DNA from: CAWCFV01 sp963794995
GTDB lineage: Bacteria; Actinomycetota; Actinomycetes; JACCUZ01
Direction: 5' to 3'
Length of the DNA stretch: 64,000 nt
Assembly (NCBI GenBank): GCA_963794995.1
Contig: CAWCFV010000002.1
Span: 2,666,001 to 2,730,000, forward strand
Below the pieces are notes generated by a model, which did no database searches, had not been told where the DNA came from, and saw only the letters and a list, made by a program, of their open reading frames with translations. This document shows, piece by piece, positions 57,816 through 64,000 of this stretch (position 1 is the first letter of the stretch; the number at the start of each line of letters is the position of its first letter). A program made the position numbers and the translations under genes.

Positions 57816-58191
57816 ACCCGCTGCTGTCGGTCTCGGGCGTGAACGGCGTCAGGCAAAACGGGTGACCGGCTGGGTCGAGCAGCACGCGCCAGCGTGGGTC
57901 AGGCTGTTCCGGCCTGGTCGCACCGAGAGAAACAGCTCGTTCCGTCGCGGCGTCGATGTCATCCGCTACCAGGTCCAAGTGGACGATCGCGCGACCAGGC
58001 CAAAGGGGCGGCTCGTAGGGGTCCACCCGTTGCATCACCAGGACAAGACCGGCCACTTCAACCCCGGCGCTAGACTCCTTGGCCCACAACTCCCGGCCCC
58101 CCAGCAAGGCCACGTAGAAGTCCGCAAGTTGCTGCGTGTCGGAGCAATCCAGCGAGACTGCCGCAACGCGTGCTTCGGGGTCGCTAGTCAC
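57814..58191 (-). CDS. VOC family protein (glyoxalase-like)
   Basis: A 125-residue single-module-pair VOC protein: AVSLDCSDTQQLADFYVALLGG opens it and HLDLVADDIDAATERAVSLGA with LLDPAGHPFCLTPF ends it, the HPFCL signature being typical of the glyoxalase-like subgroup. Substrate unknown. GTG 58191 is backed by a leaderless -10 box. Its stop codon coincides with the end of repeat copy C. Confidence 0.85.
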   Translation of the reverse strand: MTSDPEARVAAVSLDCSDTQQLADFYVALLGGRELWAKESSAGVEVAGLVLVMQRVDPYEPPLWPGRAIVHLDLVADDIDAATERAVSLGATRPEQPDPRWRVLLDPAGHPFCLTPFTPETDSSG

Positions 58192-58197
58192 AAACTC

Positions 58198-58203
58198 AAG
58201 TTA
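58198..58203 (-). promoter_or_regulatory. -10 box (leaderless) of the VOC gene
   Basis: On the minus strand TAACTT ends six bases before GTG 58191. Confidence 0.45.
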
Positions 58204-58252
58204 CTGGCCGTAGGCGCGCGGACGAGTAAGTGCCGGTTCTACCGAGCGACAC

Positions 58253-58480
58253 TCAGTCGAAGAAGGCCTCAAGGTCACACGGAAAGCCCGGCGGGGGTCG
58301 CTCGCCCAAGCACGCCGCGTGCGCCCACATCGTCTGGGACGGGGTTGTCGCATCCTGCGCCCGAGTGGCCGCGATGACGACCAGCGCCAGCGCGTCGTTC
58401 GGCAGGGTCCGGCACAGATACAGCCCTGGTACATCCGTCCAGCATGGCGTTGGAAGCTCCCCGCCGATGGGCTGCGTGTA
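58253..58480 (-). pseudogene. Gene remnant cut off at repeat copy D
   Basis: On the minus strand a protein-like stretch reads VPGLYLCRTLPNDALALVVI, then TPSQTMWAHAACLGERPPPG and ends DLEAFFD. It looks like the C-terminal part of a real protein, but there is no ATG, GTG or TTG start between it and repeat copy D, where the frame becomes repeat sequence. The 5' part seems replaced or lost at the repeat border. The family is not recognised. Confidence 0.5.
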
Positions 58481-58481
58481 G

Positions 58482-58585
58482 GTGCCGCTGCCAACCGGCG
58501 GGAGGAGGCCGGTGAACCTCGTCCGTCGATGGACGACCGTTACTGGCGGACCAGCTGGACAGCCGGTAACCGGCATGACCGAGCG
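58482..58585 (+). repeat. Dispersed repeat copy D
   Basis: Closest to copy C: GTGCCGCTGCCAACCGGC, GGGAGGAGGCCGGTGAACC, CGTCCGTCGATGGACGACCG (one base shorter than C), GGCGGACCAGCTGGACAGCC and GGTAACCGGCATGACCGAGCG. The single-base indel relative to C shows it is not under coding constraint. Confidence 0.87.
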
Positions 58586-58637
58586 ACCCCCGGCCGCGCT
58601 AGCGCAAAAGGCCACATTTCTGCCATCCTCCCCAGCC

Positions 58638-59039
58638 ATGACCGAGGAAGCGAGAACACGGCGCCGGGACGACAGTGCCTGGCCGCGCGGCGCAACCCCC
58701 GTTTCGCTCGTCATCGGCGTCATCTCGCTCCTGGTCGGACTCTCGATGGCGAGCAACGCAGAGGCACCCCTCGTTCCTCTCCTTGTGTTCGCCTTCGGCC
58801 TAGGCATGGGCGCATCCCTTATCGTCGTTGGCATACTCAAGTGGCTCGACGGCGGACGAGTTCCCTTCGTTCTTGCACTCGCCTCAGGCGTCGGCGCGGT
58901 CGTCGCACTGGTGCTGATCATCGCTACTGACAGCCCCAGCGGACCTGCGCTACTGGCCGGCCTCATCAGCGGGCTGATGTTCGCCAATGTCTGGGCGATC
59001 CGAACGGCTCGGAGACGTCGGCCGACGCCTGCCACCTAA
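58638..59039 (+). CDS. Small membrane protein of unknown function
   Basis: A 133-residue protein with a basic start (TEEARTRRRDD) and four predicted membrane segments: about 22-40, 45-68, 77-97 and 103-122. No family recognised. ATG 58638 is chosen because the longer frame runs back into repeat copy D; ATG 58575 at the repeat edge is also possible. Ribosome site weak. It is followed by the truncated repeat copy E. Confidence 0.6.
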   Translation: MTEEARTRRRDDSAWPRGATPVSLVIGVISLLVGLSMASNAEAPLVPLLVFAFGLGMGASLIVVGILKWLDGGRVPFVLALASGVGAVVALVLIIATDSPSGPALLAGLISGLMFANVWAIRTARRRRPTPAT

Positions 59040-59102
59040 CCCCGGCGCCGCGACGCTGTGGCGCCGATGGACTCGGCGCGACTGAAGGCGGCCGGACGGT
59101 AG

Positions 59103-59141
59103 GTGCCGTTCCCGCTTGGCGGGAGATTCCGGGGAACCCGG
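59103..59141 (+). repeat. Dispersed repeat, truncated copy E
   Basis: GTGCCGTTCCCGCTTGGCGG and then GAGATTCCGGGGAACCC match the first third of the repeat; the rest is missing. It lies between the small membrane protein and the DUF222/HNH gene. Confidence 0.7.
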
Positions 59142-59169
59142 TGATGGTGTGACGTCCAGCCGTCGTGGT

Positions 59170-60510
59170 TCAGACGCGCAGGTGGGTGGGAGGTCGCCAG
59201 GCAGGCCGGGGGGTCTGGTCGGGGTCGATCCAGCGGGGCGGGGTGAAGACCGGTAGCCGGTCCGGTCCGATCACCACGCTCCAGCCGTCGTGGTGGATGA
59301 CGCGGTGGTGGTGCGCGCAGAGGAGCACGAGGTTGTCGATGTCGGTGGTTCCTTCGTGCGCCCAGTGCACGACGTGATGGGCCTGGCACCAGCGAGCGGG
59401 ACGGCCGCAGCCGGGGAACGCGCAGCCGTGGTCGCGCAGGACGACCGCGCGGCGCAGGGGGCCGTTGACGAGGCGGGTGCGCCGTCCGAGGTGCAGCACC
59501 GCGCCGGCGCTGTCGAGCACCGCCGCCTGCAGCCACGCGTCGCAGCCGAGCCGGCGGGTGGACTCGGGGGAGAGCGGGGTCCCGTCATCGAGGTGCGCGG
59601 CGACCGGCGCCGACCCGGCCGGGCCTGCTCGGCCGGCGAGCGCCGCGAGAGCGGCGAGGTGGTCGGGGGTGGTGGTGACCGTCATGGTCACCGGGTCGCC
59701 ACCGGAGCAGGGCAGCTCTGGAGCGGCCACGCCGATCCGGACCAGCTCCATCAGGGCGTCCGCGCGCCGCTTGTCGGCCGGTCGGGGGTCGGGAGTGCCG
59801 TCGGCAGCCGGGCGAGGCGCGGCGAGCACGCCGAGGGCCTCGTCGAGCAGGGCGCCGTGCTCGGCGGTGAGCCGGCCGTGGAGCCGGCGACCGCCGTCGT
59901 GGCCGTGGACCACGGTGAACGACTCGGCGTCCGAGCGCCGCGCCTCCTCGCGCTCCAGCTCGCACCCACCGGCCGGGTCGAGGACGTGCACAAGGTGCTT
60001 GGCGAGCTTCGCGAGTGCGCCGGGGTCGAACAGCCGGGCCTGGGCGACCAGGAACGCCTCACCGCGCGCGCTGGTGGCGGCGTCGACCCCCGCGGGCAGG
60101 CCGCGCACCCCGTCGGCCACGGCGTGGGCCGCGTCCAGGGAGACCTCCCCGGCGGCGAGCGCGGCGCGCAGCCGGGGCAGCGACGCGTCCAGCTCGCCGG
60201 CCAGCCGCACCTCGGCCTTCGCCGCGCCGGGGTGCTGCCGGCAGCGGCCCCGCAGCCAGGCCGCCGTCGAGGTCGCCCCGGTCGCGACCGCGGCACCGCG
60301 CGCGTCGAGCTCGCGGGTGACTGCCAGGGTCGCGGCGTCCAGCCGCGACCTGACCCGCTCGGCGTCGATCCGCAGGTCCAGCAGCTCTCGGTCCGACAAC
60401 GACCACAGGTTCGCCTCGGCCATCGCGGCCACACCCTCGTCGACCGCGCGGAGCGCGACCCGCGCCGGGTGCGCGAGCGGCTCCTCGAGGGTGCCGGTCG
60501 GGATGTCCAT
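59170..60510 (-). CDS. DUF222 domain protein with C-terminal HNH endonuclease domain
   Basis: A 446-residue member of the DUF222-HNH group, which is expanded in many actinobacteria. The N-terminal DUF222 helices (LSDRELLDLRIDAERVRSRL, SLDAAHAVADGVRGL) precede an HNH nuclease core: CAFPGCGRPARWCQAHHVV and HWAHEGTTDIDNLVLLC with HHHRVIHH. The zinc-type cysteines and the catalytic His pair are intact, so it should cut DNA. Its cell role is unknown. ATG 60510 is six bases from TAGGTT. GC content is again high, so it lies at or past the edge of the repeat block. Confidence 0.93.
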   Translation of the reverse strand: MDIPTGTLEEPLAHPARVALRAVDEGVAAMAEANLWSLSDRELLDLRIDAERVRSRLDAATLAVTRELDARGAAVATGATSTAAWLRGRCRQHPGAAKAEVRLAGELDASLPRLRAALAAGEVSLDAAHAVADGVRGLPAGVDAATSARGEAFLVAQARLFDPGALAKLAKHLVHVLDPAGGCELEREEARRSDAESFTVVHGHDGGRRLHGRLTAEHGALLDEALGVLAAPRPAADGTPDPRPADKRRADALMELVRIGVAAPELPCSGGDPVTMTVTTTPDHLAALAALAGRAGPAGSAPVAAHLDDGTPLSPESTRRLGCDAWLQAAVLDSAGAVLHLGRRTRLVNGPLRRAVVLRDHGCAFPGCGRPARWCQAHHVVHWAHEGTTDIDNLVLLCAHHHRVIHHDGWSVVIGPDRLPVFTPPRWIDPDQTPRPAWRPPTHLRV

Positions 60511-60516
60511 GACCCG

Positions 60517-60522
60517 AACCTA
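60517..60522 (-). promoter_or_regulatory. -10 box (leaderless) of the DUF222/HNH gene
   Basis: On the minus strand TAGGTT ends six bases before ATG 60510. Confidence 0.55.
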
Positions 60523-60558
60523 GAGCAGACCCCGGACATGAACCCCGGACGACCGAGA

Positions 60559-60627
60559 GCCCGGAACCCGTTGTGGGACAGGGGGTTCCGGGCCTGTGGA
60601 CGACCGAAGGGGGGACGCCGGTCGTCC
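60559..60627 (-). terminator. Two hairpins after the secreted-protein gene
   Basis: GCCCGGAACCC/GGGTTCCGGGC (60559-60569 and 60583-60593, 11 bp, 13-nt loop) and GGACGACCG/CGGTCGTCC (60598-60606 and 60619-60627, 9 bp, 12-nt loop) are both perfect. They follow the stop of the gene at 60645 on the minus strand. Confidence 0.65.
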
Positions 60628-60644
60628 AGTCGGTCGGGACGAGG

Positions 60645-61406
60645 TCAGGGCCGGACGAGACGTACCAGCACGAGCCGTTCCTTGCCGCCCTTGACCCGCT
60701 TCTCCAGGATCGACCCCACCCCGCGCAGGTACTTCTTGTGCTCCGCGACGCCGGGCTCGAGGGGGTTCCAGTCACGCGTCTTGAGCAGGTTCCGGAAGCT
60801 GCCGTACGGCGTGGTGGCGCGCGCGTTGCGCGACAGGACCCGGGCCCGGTCCTCGGCCACACCGGGCGCGACCTCCTGGGCGTACTCGTCACCGACCTTC
60901 GGGTGCGCCTTCATCACGATCCCCGCCCGTGCGCCGTCCCGCCCGGCCAGCCAGGACCCGTGGGTGTTGACGACCTGCCCGTTCTCGTAGTCCTGGGAGA
61001 ACTCCCCGAAGTACCAGACGTTGCCGCGCCGGTCCTGCGCGTAGAAGTCGCGGGTGTCCTCGACGAGCTCGCCCTCGACGTACGCCTTGTCGCGCACGAC
61101 CCGCGTGGTCACGCCGTCGACCACCCGCGTCCGGTGCGTCACGCGGACGACCTCCCGCTCACGCTCGCCGCCGCCGGTGCTGCGGTAGATCATCCGGGTG
61201 CCCGGCACGAAGGGCAGGAACGGGTTGTCGATCGTGGTGCTGAAGCGGGCGCCGGCGGGCGGGCCGGACTGCCCCGAGCTCGACGGCCCCGAGCCCGCCT
61301 GCGCGGCGGTCGCCCCGGCGAGGCCGGTGACGGCGAGGGGGAGCGACACCGCCGCGGCCAGCGCGGCGCGTCGGGCCCGGCGGGGGGTGTGCGGTCTGCG
61401 CGTCAT
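60645..61406 (-). CDS. Secreted protein of unknown function
   Basis: A 253-residue protein with a long signal peptide (Arg-rich start, hydrophobic 21-40, likely cut after AAQA). The mature part reads FSTTIDNPFLPFVPGTRMIY, then THRTRVVDGVTTRVVRDKAY and DFYAQDRRGNVWYFGEFSQDY. These are features of a conserved actinobacterial secreted family without known function. ATG 61406 follows GGAGGACGAGG and is preferred to an ATG 11 codons upstream. It is followed by two terminator hairpins. It lies downstream of the PepSY gene on the same strand and may belong to the same stress response. Confidence 0.75.
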   Translation of the reverse strand: MTRRPHTPRRARRAALAAAVSLPLAVTGLAGATAAQAGSGPSSSGQSGPPAGARFSTTIDNPFLPFVPGTRMIYRSTGGGEREREVVRVTHRTRVVDGVTTRVVRDKAYVEGELVEDTRDFYAQDRRGNVWYFGEFSQDYENGQVVNTHGSWLAGRDGARAGIVMKAHPKVGDEYAQEVAPGVAEDRARVLSRNARATTPYGSFRNLLKTRDWNPLEPGVAEHKKYLRGVGSILEKRVKGGKERLVLVRLVRP

Positions 61407-61460
61407 GGTCCTCGTCCTCCGTCTGGGTGTCTGGGTCACTGGTCTCCGGGTGCTCGTGCG

Positions 61461-61796
61461 TCAGCGGTCGCCGGCGTCCTCGCCGTCGCCCGTGTCCTCG
61501 CTGTCGTCCTCGATGACGACGACCTGGTAGCCCTCGTCCAGCCGGACGTCGACCGTCGGGCCCTCCGGGGTGGTGACCTCGACCTCCCAGGTCGCTCCGT
61601 TCTCCGAGTCGCGCTCGACGGAGTTGGCCGTGCCGCCGCCGGTGGCCTCCAGGGCGGCCGCGGTGGCGCGGTCCGCCTGCGGTCCGGTCACGTGCGCGTC
61701 GCCGTCGTCGCCCGAGGCGACGGCGGCGGTCCCGCCGGCGGCCACCACCGCCCCGGTCACGGCTCCCGCGATGGCCCACTTCTTCGCTCGTCGCAT
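61461..61796 (-). CDS. Small exported PepSY-domain protein
   Basis: A 111-residue protein with a signal peptide (KKWAIAGAVTGAVVAAGGTAAVASG) and one PepSY domain: DRATAAALEATGGGTANSVERD, WEVEVTTPEGPTVDVRLDEG and YQVVVIEDD. PepSY proteins are often made under control of an adjacent two-component system and act outside the membrane. AGGAGCAG precedes ATG 61796. It is divergent from the response regulator, with a 19-bp inverted repeat in between. Confidence 0.82.
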   Translation of the reverse strand: MRRAKKWAIAGAVTGAVVAAGGTAAVASGDDGDAHVTGPQADRATAAALEATGGGTANSVERDSENGATWEVEVTTPEGPTVDVRLDEGYQVVVIEDDSEDTGDGEDAGDR

Positions 61797-61857
61797 CGTC
61801 TGCTCCTGTCGTGTCGGTCCTGCTGTCTCCCGTGCAGTCCCAGGCTGCGCGGCGGTG

Positions 61858-61919
61858 CCTGAACCGGCGCTGAACGTGGGGCGGGTCCGGTGGTCGCGCG
61901 CGTTCAGCGCCGGCTCAGG
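61858..61919. promoter_or_regulatory. 19-bp inverted repeat with CTGAAC direct repeats, probable response-regulator site
   Basis: 61858-61876 pairs with 61901-61919 over 19 positions with one mismatch, 24 bases apart. Each arm contains two CTGAAC-type hexamers (CTGAAC at 61859-61864 and 61870-61875; the right arm has CTGAAC and CTGAGC) with 11-bp period, the design of OmpR/PhoB-family binding sites. It is centred between pepSY and the regulator gene and could control both. Binding is inferred. Confidence 0.65.
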
Positions 61920-61941
61920 TCCGCTGTGGCACCGTGAGGAC

Positions 61942-62619
61942 GTGCGGGTGCTGGTCGTGGACGACGACGCCGACCTCGCGCGCGCCCTCAAGCGCGGGCT
62001 GGAGGGCGAGGGGTTCGCCGTCGACGTCGCGGCGGACGGCACCGACGGCCTCTGGCGGGCGACCGAGACCGCCTACGACGCCCTCGTGCTCGACGTGATG
62101 ATGCCGGGAATGACCGGCCTCGAGCTGTGCGCCACGCTGCGCTCCGACGGCATCTGGACGCCGGTGCTGGTGCTCACCGCCCGCGACGGCGAGCAGGACG
62201 AGGCGCGGGCGCTGGACATCGGGGCGGACGACTTCCTGGCCAAGCCGTTCTCGCTCGTCGTCCTGCTGGCCAGGCTGCGTGCCCTGCTGCGGCGGGGCGC
62301 GACCGAACGCCCCTCGGTGCTGCGGGCGGGCGACCTCGAGCTCGACCCCGCGACCCACCTGGTGCGTCGCGGGGACCAGCCCGTCGAGCTCACCCCGCGC
62401 CAGTTCGCGCTGCTCGAGCTCTTCCTGCGCCGTGCGGGCGAGGTGCTGTCCAAACAGGAGATCCTCGAGCACGTCTGGGACTTCGCGTTCGACGGCGACC
62501 CCAACATCGTGGAGGTCTACGTCGGCCAGCTGCGGCGACGCGTCGACGCGCCGTTCGGCCGGGCCGCGCTGCAGACGATCCGCGGCGCCGGCTACCGGCT
62601 CGCTGCCGACGGCGGCTGA
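61942..62619 (+). CDS. OmpR-family response regulator
   Basis: A 225-residue regulator: receiver domain with acidic residues in VVDDDAD, phospho-acceptor Asp51 in LVLDVMMPGMTG and Lys in DFLAKPFS, then a winged-helix DNA-binding domain ending LRRRVDAPFGRAALQTIRGAGYRL. The neighbouring PepSY gene suggests a cell-envelope or metal signal, like CutR-type systems. GTG 61942 is 23 bases from the inverted repeat, so binding there could repress or activate its own gene. The kinase follows after one base. Confidence 0.92.
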   Translation: MRVLVVDDDADLARALKRGLEGEGFAVDVAADGTDGLWRATETAYDALVLDVMMPGMTGLELCATLRSDGIWTPVLVLTARDGEQDEARALDIGADDFLAKPFSLVVLLARLRALLRRGATERPSVLRAGDLELDPATHLVRRGDQPVELTPRQFALLELFLRRAGEVLSKQEILEHVWDFAFDGDPNIVEVYVGQLRRRVDAPFGRAALQTIRGAGYRLAADGG

Positions 62620-62620
62620 C

Positions 62621-63976
62621 GTGCGGGCGCTGTGGACGGTGCGCGTACGTACCACCGTCGCCGCGACCGTCGTGGTCGGTCTCGCCCTCCTCGTCGGGGG
62701 GTGGCTGCTCGTCGTGACCCTGGAGAGCTCGCTGGAGGACCGGGTCGAGGTCGCCGCCCGCGCCTGGGTCCGCGACCTCGCCGCGCTGGCCGCCACCGGC
62801 CAGCTGCCCGCGCTGGTCCCGCCGCACGGGGAGGACGACGTGGGCCAGGTCGTGGCGGCCGACGGCACCGTCCTCGCGTCGACCCGCAACGTCGCGGGTC
62901 GCCCGCCGGTCACGAGGGTGCCGGCAGGCCCCACCCCGCGCGTGGTCGACGTCCGCGACGTCCCGGACGGGGACGAGCTCGAGGACTACCGGGTGTGGAC
63001 CTTGTCGGCCGAGACGGCCGGGGGTCCGGTGGTGGCCTACGCCGCCGTGCCCACCGAGACCGTGACCGAGACGGTCGCCCCGGTCCGGCACGCGCTGCTC
63101 CTGGGGCTGCCGCTGGCGCTGCTGCTCGTGGCGGGCGGGACGTGGGTGTCGGTGGGCCGCGCCCTCGGACCGGTCGAGCAGCTGCGGGCGGAGGTGGCGG
63201 GCCTCAGCGAGGCCGACCTCTCCCGGCGCGTGCCCGTGCCCCATGGTCGGGACGAGATCGCGCTGCTGGCGCGGACCATGAACGCGATGCTGGACCGGCT
63301 CGAGCGGGCCGCGGCCCGCCAGCGGGCGTTCGTCGCGGACGCCTCCCACGAGCTGCAGAGCCCGCTGGCCGCCTTCCGCACCGAGCTCGAGGTGGCCCTG
63401 GCGCAGCCCGAGCGCGCCGACTGGCCGCAGGTCGCCCGCGACCTCCTCCGGCGCGGTCACGAGCTGGAGGCGCTGGCGCGCGACCTGCTCTTCCTGGCCG
63501 GCGCGGAGCAGGTCACCGCCCGGGCCGGCGCCACCGGGCCGGTGGACCTCGACGACGTGGTCCTCGACGAGGTGTCCCGGGTCCGCGCGGTCAGCCCGGT
63601 GCCGGTGGACGCCTCGGGCGTCTCGGCGGCGCCGGTGCGCGGCAGCCGCGAGCAGCTCGCCCGGCTGGTGCGCAACCTGCTGGAGAACGCGGTACGGCAC
63701 GCCGCCGGCGCGGTGTCGGTGCGGCTCGCGACGTCCGACGACGGCTGGGCCCGGCTGGAGGTCGTGGACGACGGGCCGGGGGTCCAGCCAGGGGACCGGG
63801 ACCGCGTCTTCGACCGGTTCGTCCGGCTCGACTCCTCGCGCTCGCGCGGCGGGACGGGGCTCGGGCTGGCGATCGTCGCCTCGATCGCCTCGGCGCACGG
63901 CGGGTCCGTGGCGGTGGCCGGCGACGGCCCCGGGGCGACCTTCGTGGTGCGGCTGCCCGGCGACGGAAGCCGGTAG
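62621..63976 (+). CDS. Sensor histidine kinase, HAMP type
   Basis: A 451-residue membrane kinase. Membrane segments at about 12-33 and 158-178 enclose an outer sensor domain of about 120 residues. HAMP (about 179-232, RALGPVEQLRAEVAGLSEADLSRRV) leads to the H-box with His243 in DASHELQSPLA; Gln in place of the usual Arg/Lys after HEL is notable. The N-box is LVRNLLENAVRHA, G1 is DDGPGV and G2 GGTGLGLAI. It should phosphorylate the regulator encoded one base upstream. Signal unknown. Confidence 0.92.
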   Translation: MRALWTVRVRTTVAATVVVGLALLVGGWLLVVTLESSLEDRVEVAARAWVRDLAALAATGQLPALVPPHGEDDVGQVVAADGTVLASTRNVAGRPPVTRVPAGPTPRVVDVRDVPDGDELEDYRVWTLSAETAGGPVVAYAAVPTETVTETVAPVRHALLLGLPLALLLVAGGTWVSVGRALGPVEQLRAEVAGLSEADLSRRVPVPHGRDEIALLARTMNAMLDRLERAAARQRAFVADASHELQSPLAAFRTELEVALAQPERADWPQVARDLLRRGHELEALARDLLFLAGAEQVTARAGATGPVDLDDVVLDEVSRVRAVSPVPVDASGVSAAPVRGSREQLARLVRNLLENAVRHAAGAVSVRLATSDDGWARLEVVDDGPGVQPGDRDRVFDRFVRLDSSRSRGGTGLGLAIVASIASAHGGSVAVAGDGPGATFVVRLPGDGSR

Positions 63977-64000
63977 CGCACGCACACCCCGCGGCCGGGA

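Noticed and set aside
58201..58494. Second minus-strand frame at the gene remnant
   Set aside because: Arg/Ser/Pro-rich composition typical of shadows; the other frame (58253-58480) reads as protein.
54684..59141. Integron-type cassette array (repeats as attC sites)
   Set aside because: The repeats do separate single genes, but genes lie on both strands, no integrase is present, and the paired end motifs RYYYAAC and GTTRRRY are not found at the copy ends (a lone GTTGGGT in copy C is at the wrong side).

Overview
The window is very GC-rich DNA from an actinobacterium. Three things point there: a mycothiol gene (mshB), a DUF222/HNH endonuclease gene, and a backbone whose order resembles Mycobacterium tuberculosis from about Rv1165 to Rv1232. 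That order is typA, mshB, a DUF6113-like membrane gene, ferredoxin, dapC-like aminotransferase, dapD/dapE, LOG proteins, folP2, a DivIVA-domain gene, tag, a DUF3117 gene, an O-methyltransferase, sigE-rseA-rseB-like-htrA-tatB, mrp, DUF1003 and an MgtE/CBS gene. The gene content and the DUF222 gene fit the Nocardioides side of the Propionibacteriales. That placement is inference; no rRNA or tRNA gene is visible to settle it.

Layout. 1-9.1 kb: remains of a GAF/ATPase regulator, typA, and a five-gene oligopeptide-type ABC importer with several intercistronic hairpins. 9.1-14.9 kb: an S9 peptidase divergent from mshB, an unusual FtsH-like AAA protease and a DUF6113-like gene. 14.9-20.4 kb: a chemosensory signalling set (CheW, receptor, CheA, a receiver domain split off by a frame change, REC-GAF). 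20.4-30.6 kb: flavin reductase, VanW protein, GNAT, ferredoxin, dapC, a secreted metzincin, two tandem LAS-type peptidases, dapD and dapE. 30.6-40.8 kb: an ECF sigma/membrane-partner pair, a 92-bp palindromic element, a VOC/MarR pair with two matching operators, LOG proteins, folP2, DivIVA-like, SRPBCC, tag, a PaaX-enoyl-CoA hydratase operon and the methyltransferase. 40.8-52.1 kb: the sigE envelope-stress cluster, tatB, mrp, MarR, DUF1003, MgtE-N/CBS, a DMT transporter, a CoA-ester lyase and a frameshifted SDR gene. 52.1-53.6 kb: an ArsR-controlled operon. 53.6-59.2 kb: an accessory block in which nearly every gene is followed or preceded by a copy of one roughly 103-bp repeat. 59.2-64 kb: a DUF222/HNH gene, a secreted protein, a PepSY protein and a divergent two-component system with a 19-bp inverted repeat between them.

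Regulation. Many start codons sit 6-8 nt downstream of a TANNNT hexamer with little or no Shine-Dalgarno sequence, the signature of leaderless transcripts. The sigE gene has two tandem GGAAC-N17/18-GTT promoters, which suggests autoregulation. The VOC/MarR and ArsR intergenic regions carry clear palindromic operators placed over promoter elements.

The least explained features are the dispersed 103-bp repeat family (54.7-59.1 kb), the 92-bp palindrome at 32.4 kb, the frame break between CheA and its receiver domain, and the FtsH-like protein with two insertions in its AAA module. No CRISPR array, intact insertion sequence, integrase, tRNA or rRNA gene was seen.
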